A stretch of DNA of 64,000 nucleotides, from assembly GCA_963719485.1 (NCBI GenBank), contig OY970387.1, forward strand, positions 2,852,001-2,916,000. The letters run 5' to 3'. This DNA is from Bog-473 sp963719485 (GTDB lineage Bacteria; Actinomycetota; Acidimicrobiia; Acidimicrobiales; RAAP-2). The position numbers were made by a program, and so were the translations under genes. This document shows positions 19,817 to 28,245 of the stretch, piece after piece. Position 1 is the stretch's first letter. Each line of letters starts with the position of its first letter. The notes under the pieces are model-generated. The model was given only the letters and a program-made list of their open reading frames with translations. It was not told the DNA's origin and made no database searches.

Positions 19817-21951
19817 GACACCGATCCCGGCTTGGGGCGAGCGCTCCGCTGGCTGAGGGAGAGTATGTGACAGGGGACGTCGGAGGGATTGAGCTTGACG
19901 AAGTTCGCGCTGCCCTCCCACACGTACCTCGCGTCCGAGAGGAGGTCATGGGCGACGTAGGGCGCGTCGACCGAGATGCCCAGGGACCCGAGGTCCAGTG
20001 TCACCCAACCCGACTGGGGGTAGTGGGGATCGAGGTTCACGACGACCACCACGACATCGAGGCCTTCCGGCGTGGGACGTGTCTTCGAGTACGCAATCAG
20101 CTGGTCGTTGTCGACACCGTGGAAGCGGAGTGAGTCGTTGAACTGCAGGGCCGCATGCTCGCGGCGGATCCGGTTGACCATCGCGATGAACGGGGACAGG
20201 CTCGTGGGGCTGTCGAGGTCCCACCAGCGGACTTCGTACTTCTCTGAACGCAGGTACTCCTCCGACCCACGTTCGCGCGGGACGTGTTCCTGCAACTCGA
20301 AGACGGGTCCGTAGATGCCGTAGCTTGCACTGAGCGTGGCCGCCAGGACGAGCCGGGAGAGGAAGGCGGGGCGGCCACCCGACTGGAGCTCCTCGCTGAG
20401 GATGTCGGGCGTGTTCGGCCACAGGTTCGGTCTGAGGTAGTCGGCAGTCTCGGAACTCGTGAGCTCGGTCATGTAGCTCTCGAGTTCCCATTTCGAGGTG
20501 CGCCAGGTGAAGTAGGTGTAGGACTGCGTGAATCCGATGCGAGCCAGGTGCTCCATCACGCGGGGTCTGGTGAACGCCTCCGACAGGAAGATGGTGTCCG
20601 GCGCGTCGGCACGCACGCTCGCCAGCAACCACTCCCAGAAGGCGAAGGGCTTGGTGTGGGGATTGTCGACCCGGAAGATCGTGATGCCCTGGCGGACCCA
20701 GAACAGGACCACGTCGCGCAGGGCGAGCCACAGGCCCACCCAGTCCGGACATTCGAAGTCGAAGGGATAGATGTCCTCGTAGCGCTTGGGAGGGTTCTCG
20801 GCGTAGCGGATGCTCCCGTCGGGCCGGTGGCGGAACCACTCGGGGTGCTCCCGTACCCACGGGTGGTCGGGGGAGGCTTGGAACGCAAGGTCGATGGCCA
20901 CGTCGATCCCGCGCGCCCCAGCGTCGGCCACCAACGCGCGGAGGTCTTCCATCGTCCCGAGCTCGGGGTGCAGCGCGGTGTGGCCTCCGGCATGCCCTCC
21001 GATCGCCCAGGGGCTACCCGGGTCTCCGGCCGATGCCGCCGTGGTGGCGTTGCGGCCCTTCCGCGCCGTCACGCCGATGGGGTGGATCGGAGGCAGGTAC
21101 AGGACGTCGAAACCCATCCGCTCCACGTAGTCGAGGCGGTGGCGTACGTCGGTGAGCGTCCCATGCCGGGTGGGATCGGGAGAGGTCGAGCGCGGGAACA
21201 ACTCGTACCAGGCGCTGAAGCGGGCCTTCGCACGTTCGGCCACCACGGTGCGGGTATCCGTGCTGGCGCCCCTGGCCGGATCGGCCAGGGTCCCGAGCAG
21301 ACGTCCGAGGCGGTCGGAGAAGAGCACGTCGCCCAACGAGCAGTCGCGGCGCGGTGATTCCCCCAGGACCCACGTGGCCATCTCCGGCGGCGCGCCGCTT
21401 TCCAGGCCGCGCGGGGCATCGAGCAATGCGCCACCCAGTTCCACGAGCATCCGGCGCTCGGTCGAGCGCGCCCGCATCGCAGCGGCATCGATCAGATCGC
21501 CACCCGTCTGGAACTCGACGCTGAGGTCCTGGCCGGCCCGGGCTCTCGCCGCCAGATCGTCCCGCCAGGTGGCGAACTCGTCCACGCGCGCCCTCACCGA
21601 GAATCGGTACATGCCGCGCTCGGTGATGGGCAATTGGCCGTGCCAGCGGTCGTCGAAGGACTTCTGCATCGGGATGGTGGTCCACGAGGCGCCCAACTCG
21701 TGGCGGTAGCGGAGCTCGCACCACAACGACTCGTGGCCGTCGACGAAGGCATCAGCCTCGACGGCGAGGAGCTCGCCCACGGTGGTCTTGGCGGGTCGCC
21801 GGCCGCAATCGACCTCGGGGCGGATCGCGCGCACGACGGGCCTGCTCCAGGTGCGGGGCAATGGGACGAGACCTTCTCCGTTGGGACTCGCCACCTGGGC
21901 CTCCTCGATGTTCGCGCGGCTCCGCGGGCGTGACGTCTCCATAGTCGGCAT
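19813..21951 (-). CDS. glgE: Alpha-1,4-glucan:maltose-1-phosphate maltosyltransferase GlgE
   Basis: GH13 subfamily 3 enzyme of 712 residues that adds maltosyl units from maltose-1-phosphate to the non-reducing end of an alpha-1,4-glucan, a nucleotide-sugar-independent route to glycogen. After the N-terminal domains come YLPPIHPIG, GTMEDLRALVADA, the nucleophile Asp429 in FRVDNPHTKPFAFWEW, and the acid Glu458 in IFLSEAFTRPRVM. It is the first gene of the seven-gene operon. A very strong Shine-Dalgarno AGGAGGT precedes the ATG, but only 3 bases from it. A second in-frame ATG at 21942 is 12 bases away, so the exact start is open between the two. Confidence 0.96.
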   Translation of the reverse strand: MPTMETSRPRSRANIEEAQVASPNGEGLVPLPRTWSRPVVRAIRPEVDCGRRPAKTTVGELLAVEADAFVDGHESLWCELRYRHELGASWTTIPMQKSFDDRWHGQLPITERGMYRFSVRARVDEFATWRDDLAARARAGQDLSVEFQTGGDLIDAAAMRARSTERRMLVELGGALLDAPRGLESGAPPEMATWVLGESPRRDCSLGDVLFSDRLGRLLGTLADPARGASTDTRTVVAERAKARFSAWYELFPRSTSPDPTRHGTLTDVRHRLDYVERMGFDVLYLPPIHPIGVTARKGRNATTAASAGDPGSPWAIGGHAGGHTALHPELGTMEDLRALVADAGARGIDVAIDLAFQASPDHPWVREHPEWFRHRPDGSIRYAENPPKRYEDIYPFDFECPDWVGLWLALRDVVLFWVRQGITIFRVDNPHTKPFAFWEWLLASVRADAPDTIFLSEAFTRPRVMEHLARIGFTQSYTYFTWRTSKWELESYMTELTSSETADYLRPNLWPNTPDILSEELQSGGRPAFLSRLVLAATLSASYGIYGPVFELQEHVPRERGSEEYLRSEKYEVRWWDLDSPTSLSPFIAMVNRIRREHAALQFNDSLRFHGVDNDQLIAYSKTRPTPEGLDVVVVVVNLDPHYPQSGWVTLDLGSLGISVDAPYVAHDLLSDARYVWEGSANFVKLNPSDVPCHILSLSQRSARPKPGSVS

Positions 21952-21999
21952 TCACCTCCTCGGGGTGCCCCGTACCCGACCAGGCAGGGGGACAAACGG

Positions 22000-22059
22000 C
22001 GGGTGCCGACACCCGGGTAACGCAATCGGGGCGCAACTCTGCAGAGGGTTGTGAACCCT
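22000..22059 (-). promoter_or_regulatory. Hairpins and palindromes in the leader of the glgE operon
   Basis: The 388 bases between the flavin monooxygenase stop and glgE hold no gene. Within them are three symmetric elements: CGGGTG-CCGA-CACCCG (22000-22015), CTCTGCAGAG (22037-22046) and AGGGTT-GTG-AACCCT (22045-22059), all 50-110 bases upstream of the glgE start. They could be operators or a leader structure controlling the whole operon. I cannot point to convincing -35/-10 boxes here. Confidence 0.35.
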
Positions 22060-22339
22060 GGTCCCGGGTCGGCTCGGCGCGGGAGTCCGGCGCCCGTCGG
22101 GAGGCAGGAAAAAGGACTTCACCTTGTCACACGTCGTTCACCAAAGGGGGGAGCCGATCCTTTCCATTGGTGCTTCCCGCAACGGATCACGTCGCGACAA
22201 CCTCGCCCGCCGGCATCCGATCCGTTGGAGCGAGGCTGAACGGCGGGCGGACCGGTCATGGACACCCGAGGTTGCACGGACGTCGGCGCGAAACAAGCAG
22301 CAGCCGCACAGCGCTCGTGGCTCGCGCGGCGCCTCCCCA

Positions 22340-23590
22340 TCAACCCCTCGTCAGCGCTGCTCCCGCGTCGAGGTATGCGGTGAGTTCAACGATGAGCTCT
22401 TGGGCATCTGCTCGAGCACCGTCGATGAAGCTCGACTTGCGTCGGCGCAGAAAGGGGCTTCCCAGCAGGAACATGCCGGGGGAATCGACGACGCCACCAT
22501 CGTGACGAATCATCCCCTTGCCATCGAGGACCGGGATGTCGAGCCATGAGTAGTCCGGGCGGAATCCAGTCGCCCAAATGACGGTCTCGATCTCACCGCT
22601 GGCGAGATCGAGACCGAGCGGCGGTGCGTCGCCGACGACAGTCGGTGTGAACCGGTGAGGAGGCGCCACCGAGTCGTCAAGGCCGCTCGCGCAGGCCCAC
22701 TCGTCGATGGTGTCCAGCAACCGCCCGAGCTTGAGGTCTGCGAGCTCGCACTTGTTCCGCAAGGATCCCGAGAACTGAGCCCGACCATCGCGGAGTCCAG
22801 CCAGCCGACCGACCAGCTTGACGCCGGCGCTCGTGAGCGCGTTGAGGTCGAAGGTCGCTCGCTCGGGTGAGCCTGCGAGCTGCATCGATGGCACGCGCCG
22901 AGCCCTGACGATGTCGTCTACCTCGTCGTAACGTTCATCGAGGACGCCGGCCGCGTCCATCCACCAGTGAATATCTCGACCCCGGTAGTCACGCGGCCCC
23001 CGCACGTGCTCGCCCACAGCGAGTGTGACCTGACGACCGGAGCGCTGGATCTCGCACGCAATCTGCACTCCGGTCGCTGATGCGCCCACGACGAGCACGC
23101 CACCTTCGGCCAGATGATCGGGGTTCTTGTACTCGAACGGGGTCAACGTTGTCACCGACGATGGCAGTGCGTCCGACAAGGGAGGTCGGTGAGGCACGTT
23201 GAAAGCCCCTGTCGCCACGACGACGGTCTCGCACTGCCATTCGCCCTGGTTCGTGGTTACCCGGTACTCACCGTCGACACGGCGCACCGACGAGACCGTC
23301 GTCTCAGTCTGCACCGGTGCGGCAATCAGGGTCGCGTAGTCCGTGATGAAGTCGGCGACCTCGACCATCGTCATGAAGCCATCGGGGTCTCTGCCGTCGT
23401 ACGAACATCCCGGAAGGCGGCACTGCCAGTTCGGCGTGAGCAACCGCAGCGAATCCCACCGTTCGGTCCTCCACGAATGGGCGATTTCATGTCGTTCGAG
23501 AACGACATGATCGATGGAGCGATCTGAGAGGCACCGGCTCATCGCCAGCCCGCTGTGACCGGCTCCGATCACGACGGTGGTGGTGCGCAT
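22340..23590 (-). CDS. FAD-dependent monooxygenase (CzcO/flavin-containing type)
   Basis: A 416-residue flavoprotein related to class B monooxygenases, which use NADPH and oxygen through FAD. The FAD-binding GxGxxG is GAGHSG at the N-terminus. A second dinucleotide site, VVGASATG (about 166-173), binds NADPH. VVVATGAFNVP and the C-terminal IWATGFRPDYSW are the typical ATG motifs closing the flavin site, and LRLLTPNWQCRLPG is common in this subgroup. It is the last gene of the P450 operon, 32 bases after the OsmC gene. The substrate is unknown; hydroxylation of the operon's common metabolite is a guess from context. Confidence 0.85.
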   Translation of the reverse strand: MRTTTVVIGAGHSGLAMSRCLSDRSIDHVVLERHEIAHSWRTERWDSLRLLTPNWQCRLPGCSYDGRDPDGFMTMVEVADFITDYATLIAAPVQTETTVSSVRRVDGEYRVTTNQGEWQCETVVVATGAFNVPHRPPLSDALPSSVTTLTPFEYKNPDHLAEGGVLVVGASATGVQIACEIQRSGRQVTLAVGEHVRGPRDYRGRDIHWWMDAAGVLDERYDEVDDIVRARRVPSMQLAGSPERATFDLNALTSAGVKLVGRLAGLRDGRAQFSGSLRNKCELADLKLGRLLDTIDEWACASGLDDSVAPPHRFTPTVVGDAPPLGLDLASGEIETVIWATGFRPDYSWLDIPVLDGKGMIRHDGGVVDSPGMFLLGSPFLRRRKSSFIDGARADAQELIVELTAYLDAGAALTRG

Positions 23591-23622
23591 CGAGCTGGTC
23601 TACTCCTCTGGACGAGCTTCGG

Positions 23623-24183
23623 TCAGCTGACCTGGACGCTCACGTTCGTGGGGTTCGTGACGATGTCGTACACGGCGGAGCGTTTCTGCGATTGCGCGAC
23701 GAGTGCCTTGATGTCGTCGGGCGACGCGTCTGCGTCGATGTCGTAGGTCACCTTGATGTCGCTGAAGCCGTTGCGGACATCGCTGTCCACACCCAGGATG
23801 CCACGAACGTCCATCGCGCCTTCGATCGTCGCCGAGACACTGCGCAGCTGGATGTCACGATTCTGGGCAACCGCAGCGACGCCGGCGGTCAGGCAGCTGG
23901 CGAGGCCGACAAGGACGTATTCGACCGGGGTCATGCCGTTGTCCTGAGAGGCGAAGATCTCCGGGTGGTCGGCGTCAAAGACGTATCGGGTGCGGTGGCT
24001 CTGTTCCTCACCCAGACCGAAGAAGCCCTCGACCGTCGAGCGGCTGTGGGTGCCGTCCTGCCATTCGCAGGTTGCCCGCCATTGGAACTGAGCCGCTTCG
24101 GGTGCTTCGGTGAGCGCTGCCCGAGCGCCCAAAAGGGCCTCGACGTTGACGCCGTTGTTGACTGGTGTATCCGTAGTTGTCAT
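23623..24183 (-). CDS. OsmC family protein
   Basis: A 186-residue protein of the OsmC/Ohr fold, a family that reduces organic hydroperoxides using reactive cysteines. TPVEYVLVGLASCLTAG carries the first cysteine (Cys97) and the Glu of the buried helix. The second cysteine expected near the C-terminus is not evident: the matching region reads RSAVYDIVTNPTNV. It may therefore be a YhfA-like or one-cysteine member, not a true peroxidase. GGAG lies 7 bases before the ATG. It sits between the methyltransferase fusion and the flavin monooxygenase on the same strand, so oxidative protection or a redox step in that pathway is plausible. Confidence 0.85.
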   Translation of the reverse strand: MTTTDTPVNNGVNVEALLGARAALTEAPEAAQFQWRATCEWQDGTHSRSTVEGFFGLGEEQSHRTRYVFDADHPEIFASQDNGMTPVEYVLVGLASCLTAGVAAVAQNRDIQLRSVSATIEGAMDVRGILGVDSDVRNGFSDIKVTYDIDADASPDDIKALVAQSQKRSAVYDIVTNPTNVSVQVS

Positions 24184-24299
24184 TTGGATTGCTCCTTTTC
24201 ATTGTTGAGGGGGGTCCGGGTCATGACACTTGTTCGGGTGACGCTGAATCGTCGCCCGCCAATCTCGAGATAGCTCGGCCCATCATGCGCTCTGCGGGT

Positions 24300-25757
24300 C
24301 TACTCATGCTCAGGCTCCACGGGGCGGCCGAACGTGACAGCAGACAGAACCGGAGCCGGCGTCGAAGCGCCCAATTGCGCGTCTGGACCTGTCCCCAGCG
24401 CGTCGTTGATGGTCGAGAAGGCGAGGCGGAACGCGACGAACGCGGTGATGGCAAAAATCTGCGTCTCGTCGAAGCCGGCGTCCCGCAGACGCTGGACGTC
24501 CCTCGCCTCGGTGGCATTGGGGTCGGTGGCGACGGCTCGCGCCCAATCGGCGAGCGCCCGTTCGCTCAGGTCCAGATCGTCGTCAGCGCCCCGAATGACC
24601 GCCGCCGCGACCTCAGGCGCCGTCTCCGCCGCGAGCCTCTTGCCCCATGCCAGCGAACAATAGGAATCACCAAGAGTTGATGCAGCGGCCGTCACGAGGA
24701 CAGCTCGCTGACGAAGGGTGAGGGCGCCGGCCTCAGTTGCTTGGCCCATGAGATCGGACAATCCCTCGAGAGTGGCCGGCATGTAGGCCCACAGGCGAGA
24801 CACGTTCGTCACGTAGCCGGCGGCTTCTCTGTCGTCGTCGAACAGGCGCTGGACTTCAGGCGTCTGTGTCGGGGCCGAGAGGAAGCCGGAGCTCGACTCG
24901 TCGGCTTGGACGCTCGAGACGTGGTTGCCTGCGGGGACTTGTCGGGCCGACTTCTTGGCGATGTAGCCCACGACCGCGACGTGCGCCCGGAGGGGAAGAC
25001 CGGCGCGGACCTTCTCGCGAGCCAGATCGGCAGCGGTCCGCAAGAACTCCGCCTCACCGACCGCCTCCATCGCCTCGAAAGCCGGCCCGGTCGACGCCAA
25101 GGCTCGTGCGTAGAGCTCGGGATCGGCGAACTCGAACACGAAGGGGATGTCGATGCGCTGCACCTCGGTGAAGCCGGCGTCCTTGAGGACGGACTCCCCG
25201 GCACCGGGGCGGCCGAGGGCCACCATGGCCGCTTGGTTCTCCACCTTTGGGGGCGCGGCAAGCGAGAAGGGCGCCAGCGCCCAGGCGCCCGGAGAGGCCT
25301 TGATGTGACCCCACACCGTGAGACCGACCCGGCCCCCGGGGACCAGCACGCGGCGCACCTCGGCGAGAGCGTCGAGGGTTGTCCCCCAGATACCCCGGAA
25401 ACTGGTCACGACGTCGAACGCTCCGTCATCCCAGGGCAGGGCGTGCATGTCTCCGACCCGCAGGTCCGCGCCCGGATTGCGGTCCCGAGCCACCGCGATG
25501 AGGCGCTCTGACGCGTCGATACCGGCGCACAGAGCGCCGCGCAGGCCGGCCAGCTCAATCGCGAGACCCGCCCCGCAGGCAACGTCGAGCAGCCTTTCGC
25601 CTGTACCCACGCCAAGTCGGTGGTGCAGGGCAACGTATTCGCGACAGTTCGCCGGTTCGCTGAGAGTGGAAAAGTCCACAGCCCGGCGCCCCCAGCCCTC
25701 GTCGACGCCCCGCCAACTCTCATCGAGCGGTGTCGACAGGGCTGGATCCTTCGTCAC
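24300..25757 (-). CDS. SAM-dependent methyltransferase fused to a carboxymuconolactone-decarboxylase-like (AhpD-fold) domain
   Basis: A 485-residue two-domain protein. The N-terminal half is a class I methyltransferase with the SAM loop LLDVACGAGLAIELAG (about 56-71), the acidic end of strand 2 in GIDASERL and VRRVLVPGGRVGLTVWG as the post-I region. From about residue 310 comes an AhpD/CMD-like all-helical domain (LWAYMPATLEGLSDLMGQ, then LRQRAVLVTAAASTLGDSYC); it keeps one cysteine in DSYCSLAWG but lacks the CxxC of AhpD. The start is GTG 25757, sharing GTGA with the P450 stop. The fusion is unusual and its reaction unknown. Confidence 0.85.
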   Translation of the reverse strand: MTKDPALSTPLDESWRGVDEGWGRRAVDFSTLSEPANCREYVALHHRLGVGTGERLLDVACGAGLAIELAGLRGALCAGIDASERLIAVARDRNPGADLRVGDMHALPWDDGAFDVVTSFRGIWGTTLDALAEVRRVLVPGGRVGLTVWGHIKASPGAWALAPFSLAAPPKVENQAAMVALGRPGAGESVLKDAGFTEVQRIDIPFVFEFADPELYARALASTGPAFEAMEAVGEAEFLRTAADLAREKVRAGLPLRAHVAVVGYIAKKSARQVPAGNHVSSVQADESSSGFLSAPTQTPEVQRLFDDDREAAGYVTNVSRLWAYMPATLEGLSDLMGQATEAGALTLRQRAVLVTAAASTLGDSYCSLAWGKRLAAETAPEVAAAVIRGADDDLDLSERALADWARAVATDPNATEARDVQRLRDAGFDETQIFAITAFVAFRLAFSTINDALGTGPDAQLGASTPAPVLSAVTFGRPVEPEHE

Positions 25758-27004
25758 GGGCGTGACCTCGCGATGGCCGGTCCGGGGATCACCGGGAGCT
25801 CGGACAGGCCGCGCAGGACGAGGCCATCGCCGTGACCCCAATGGAGGTCTGTGGCCGGCACGGCGAGTGCGAGCTCCGGGAACCGGCGGATGAGCGACCC
25901 GAGGGCCAGTTGGCCCTCCATCCGGGCCAGCGGCGCACCGAGGCAGTGATGGATGCCGTGCCCGAAAGCCAGATGACGGGCTCCATTCCTTTCGACGTCG
26001 AGCGTCTCGGGGTCGGCGTAGCGTTCTGTGTCCCGATTGGCTGCCGCCAGGCAGATGATCACCTGTTCACCGGCGGGTATCGCCACACCTCCGAGAGTCA
26101 GCGGTTCAGTGGTGTACCGAAACGTCGAATGGGGCACCGGTGCGTCGTAGCGAAGGAACTCCTCCACGGCCTTGGGAATCTTGGTGGGATCGGCGCGAAG
26201 CTCAGCCAGCTGAGCCGGGTTGCGGAACAGGGCCACCAGACTGTTGCCGATGAGACTGGCGGTCGTGTCGTGTCCCGCCACGATCAGCTGAAAGATCGTG
26301 GAGAGGAGCTCCTGGGTGTCCAGACGCTCCTCTCCGTCGCGTGCACTGATCAGATCTGAGACGAGATCGTCCCCGGGGTCGATCCGCTTGGTTTCGACCA
26401 ATGCTCGCAACATTGCCACGACCGAATCGGACGCCTCCTTGGCCGCCGCATATTCATCTGGATTCGATGTCGGGACGAGCATTTTGCCGAAGCCCTCACC
26501 GAGCGCGGCACGGTCGGACTGAGGTACGCCGAGAAGCTCGCAGATGACAGTGAATGGCAATGGGAAAGCGAAGGTTGCGACCAGATCGATCCGGCTGTCC
26601 GGTCCTTGACGAGCAATGTCATCGAGGAGGTCGTCAGAGATGATCTGTACGCGAGCGCGCAGCGTTTCGACGCGCCGCGGAGAAAAGGCTGCCGACAACA
26701 GCCTCCGCAGGCGGGTGTGGTCGGGTGGGTCGACGGTGAGCACGTGCCGAGCGAAGGCCGGTCCGGGTAGGCCTTCGGCCACGACGCTCGAACCCGTCGC
26801 CAGGGCTGCGTGCATGTCCTTGGAGAGCCGGGGATCGTTGAGAGCGGCGCGGGCTTCCTCGTGTCGGACGACGAGCCAGGCGCCATGCCCGTCGGCCAAC
26901 GTCACCGCATGCACCGGACCGAGCTGGCGGACCCTCGCGAACACGGGGAACGGGTCGTCGAGGTCGTACGATCCCCAAGCCGCCAATGCCTCCGTGGTCG
27001 TCAT
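25754..27004 (-). CDS. Cytochrome P450
   Basis: A soluble bacterial P450 of 416 residues (CYP107-like general type) that activates oxygen at a heme to hydroxylate or epoxidise a substrate, with electrons from a ferredoxin not found nearby. The I-helix oxygen-activation motif is VAGHDTTAS (about 242-250), the K-helix ExxR is in EEFLRY, and the heme-ligand loop is FGHGIHHCLGAPLAR with Cys354. The start has a clear GGAGGTGA site. It is the first gene of a four-gene operon and overlaps the methyltransferase fusion by 4 bases. The substrate cannot be predicted. Confidence 0.95.
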   Translation of the reverse strand: MTTTEALAAWGSYDLDDPFPVFARVRQLGPVHAVTLADGHGAWLVVRHEEARAALNDPRLSKDMHAALATGSSVVAEGLPGPAFARHVLTVDPPDHTRLRRLLSAAFSPRRVETLRARVQIISDDLLDDIARQGPDSRIDLVATFAFPLPFTVICELLGVPQSDRAALGEGFGKMLVPTSNPDEYAAAKEASDSVVAMLRALVETKRIDPGDDLVSDLISARDGEERLDTQELLSTIFQLIVAGHDTTASLIGNSLVALFRNPAQLAELRADPTKIPKAVEEFLRYDAPVPHSTFRYTTEPLTLGGVAIPAGEQVIICLAAANRDTERYADPETLDVERNGARHLAFGHGIHHCLGAPLARMEGQLALGSLIRRFPELALAVPATDLHWGHGDGLVLRGLSELPVIPGPAIARSRP

Positions 27005-27159
27005 CTGTCACCTCCGCGACAGCGAGCCGTGACGGTCTCCACCACGATCTCGGGTCAGGAGGAGCCGAGGTCGTCGCTGCAACGCCCCTTTGTAGCTCCC
27101 CATCTCGACTCTGTCGATAGGCGGGCATTGATCGCCGGGCAAGTGCGTGGAGAAGCTGG

Positions 27160-27203
27160 ACTAATCCGACACAGGCTAATCACAGAAAACCGATCGGATT
27201 AGT
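27160..27203. promoter_or_regulatory. Operator-like inverted repeat upstream of the P450 operon
   Basis: ACTAATCCGA (27160-27169) and its perfect complement TCGGATTAGT (27194-27203) are separated by 24 bases. A third partial copy, GCTAATC (27175-27181), lies between them, and CCGATCGG (27190-27197) is itself palindromic. The element is about 155-200 bases upstream of the P450 start. The spacer is long and no T-run follows, so an operator for a dimeric or tetrameric regulator is more likely than a terminator. The rest of 27005-27298 shows no gene. Confidence 0.45.
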
Positions 27204-27298
27204 GCCACTGTGGGAGGACGGAACGCTGCGGGGACGATTGTCCACACTGTGCACACTGCCGCCGGGTCCCTGGAATCAGATGTCGTCTTCCGGTTTCG

Positions 27299-27952
27299 TC
27301 ACGTGACGATGAGATAGATGCTCTTGCCGACCAGCCAGAACCCGAGCGCCAGCGAAACGACGATGATGACCTGATCGGTGTGTGTATCGATCCACGTCCG
27401 GATGTTCCCGAGGAATTCCTGGGCGCGGTCCGGCCGGAAGCCGGCGTAGAGCTCCAGTGCGATGTAGACCGCCGTGGCAACGAAGCAGAACAGGAAGAGG
27501 GCGATGTAGCTCTCCCACGATGTCAGCTTGGCCTCGGTGATGACGGCGACGCCCGCGGCGACGAGTCCCCAGGGCTGGGTGAGTGGCGCCAGCCCTATGG
27601 CATACCAAGGCGACATGTTGTCCAGGCCTGTTTGCCACTTCGGTGGTTTCTTCGGCGGCCTGGGCTTGCCTATTCTGCGCCGCTGCCGCACCGCAATCAG
27701 CACCAGGGCCACGCCGATCAGAATCTTGACGGCCAGGGCCGCAAGTGAGGGTGCCGTGCTCGGTTTCGGGGGCTTGTTCCCGGTGACCAGGACGGTGAGC
27801 GCGACGACGATCGCCAAGGACAGGAGCCAGCCGAAGATGAACGCGGCACCCTTGCGCGTCCCGCCTTTGGACAGAAGGATCAGAATGAACGCGGTCAGAG
27901 GAATGGGCTCGAGCGTGATGACCAGGCCGATAAGGACGAGCTCGAAAATCAC
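27299..27952 (-). CDS. GAP family membrane protein
   Basis: A 217-residue integral membrane protein with about six hydrophobic segments, resembling the GAP/Sap (sulfolipid-1-addressing protein) family of actinobacteria, whose members are implicated in moving glycolipids or similar molecules. Features seen are LVLIGLVITLEPIPLTAFILIL at the start, a charged loop RQRRRIGKPRPPKKPPKW near the middle, and GLAPLTQPWGLVAAGVAV. The frame is open to 28018, but hydrophobic coding sequence begins at GTG 27952, which has a weak GGTGA site. It stands alone between the P450 operon and the LuxR regulator. Transport substrate unknown. Confidence 0.75.
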   Translation of the reverse strand: MIFELVLIGLVITLEPIPLTAFILILLSKGGTRKGAAFIFGWLLSLAIVVALTVLVTGNKPPKPSTAPSLAALAVKILIGVALVLIAVRQRRRIGKPRPPKKPPKWQTGLDNMSPWYAIGLAPLTQPWGLVAAGVAVITEAKLTSWESYIALFLFCFVATAVYIALELYAGFRPDRAQEFLGNIRTWIDTHTDQVIIVVSLALGFWLVGKSIYLIVT

Positions 27953-28199
27953 ATCGTCACCTGAATGCCTCGCCCCGCGCTCCTTGGTGTCGCCTCGACC
28001 GACGATCCGATCGCCCAAGGCACCAGCGAACGATCGCCCCCTTCGTTGCGGAGTCCATGCCGGTCCTTTCGTTGAAACCGCCTGGAAATCGGGTCAGGCT
28101 ACTCTCAGACCAGAATCTTCGCTTTTCTGATTCGAACCCTGCATCAGCGATGACGCCCTGCTGCCTGCATCATCGAACCACGCCAGTGACGGAATGGCA

Positions 28200-28219
28200 T
28201 CACCCTCCTCGGCGGGTGA
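28200..28219. terminator. Inverted repeat just downstream of the LuxR regulator
   Basis: TCACCC (28200-28205) and GGGTGA (28214-28219) form a 6-bp stem with an 8-base loop, 27-46 bases beyond the stop of the large regulator. There is no T-run, so this may be a weak terminator. The same half-sites occur upstream of the DUF6325 gene at 40231-40254, so a protein-binding site is equally possible. Confidence 0.3.
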
Positions 28220-28245
28220 CTCTGAGACAGCACCGATCGACGCGG

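Noticed and set aside
28121..28141. GATTCGAACCC, resembling the T-arm of a tRNA on the minus strand
   Set aside because: The flanks cannot form the 5-bp T-stem and no acceptor, D or anticodon arms can be built around it.
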